Below, piece by piece: positions 63,992 through 64,000 of a DNA stretch of 64,000 bases (positions are counted from its first letter, which is position 1; each line of letters opens with the position of its first letter). The stretch is from Glossina fuscipes (taxonomy: Eukaryota > Arthropoda > Insecta > Diptera > Glossinidae): the NCBI RefSeq assembly GCF_014805625.2, contig NW_023998493.1, positions 1,102,082 to 1,166,081 on the forward strand, read 5' to 3'. Below the pieces are notes generated by a model. That model searched no databases, had not been told where the DNA came from, and saw only the letters and a list, made by a program, of their open reading frames with translations. A program made the translations under genes and the position numbers.

Positions 63992-64000
63992 GAATTTGTT

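Noticed and set aside
1..64000. CRISPR arrays, bacterial operons or insertion sequences
   Set aside because: Spliceosomal introns and insect gene families throughout; no regularly spaced repeats of CRISPR type.

Overview
This is a draft-quality, A+T-rich eukaryotic window with three N gaps (2275-2374, 35466-36415, 57029-57428). The exons are insect-like, most coding introns are 55-75 bp, and the transposon debris is dominated by mariner elements. I infer a cyclorrhaphan fly. A tsetse (Glossina) or another calyptrate is plausible, but the sequence alone cannot prove the species.

Layout. (1) 5.3-7.0 kb, minus strand: CCT7 (TCP-1 eta), four exons covering about three quarters of the protein. 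Its 3' end is not found between 1 and 5312. (2) 8.0-11.9 kb, plus strand, head-to-head with CCT7: a complete 13-exon nuclear-RNA-export-factor gene of 854 codons. It carries two tandem RRM-LRR units, an NTF2-like domain and a UBA domain. This is the Nxf2 architecture, the piRNA co-transcriptional silencing factor, rather than Nxf1. (3) 12.8-33.3 kb: no convincing host gene. It holds a mariner relic, a foldback element, an unnamed dispersed repeat family with one near-full-length copy, and a non-LTR retrotransposon that appears to have landed inside another copy of that family. (4) 33.4-34.84 kb, minus strand: a cortactin-like locus with HS1/cortactin repeats but a one-base frameshift, two in-frame stops, and no visible N-terminal acidic exon or SH3 domain. 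It is probably a decaying copy. A 31-bp minisatellite and the largest gap follow. (5) 38.1-47.75 kb, plus strand: a JAKMIP-like coiled-coil gene. Four coding exons fit together in frame, the introns are of several kb and filled with transposon debris, and the gene continues past the last exon I can place. (6) 47.8-64 kb: mostly AT-rich sequence with a second SINE copy, a possible His/Gln-rich first exon at 55.2 kb, a mariner copy with intact inverted repeats and TA duplications, and a decayed mariner.

Functional links. CCT7 (folding of actin and tubulin) and nxf2 share a 1.03-kb divergent promoter interval. Nxf2 belongs to the pathway that silences transposons, and the rest of the window is a graveyard of them: at least five mariner copies of several lineages, a LINE, a tRNA-Ser-like SINE, a foldback and anonymous repeats. 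That juxtaposition is suggestive but may be coincidental. I found no tRNA, rRNA or CRISPR feature.
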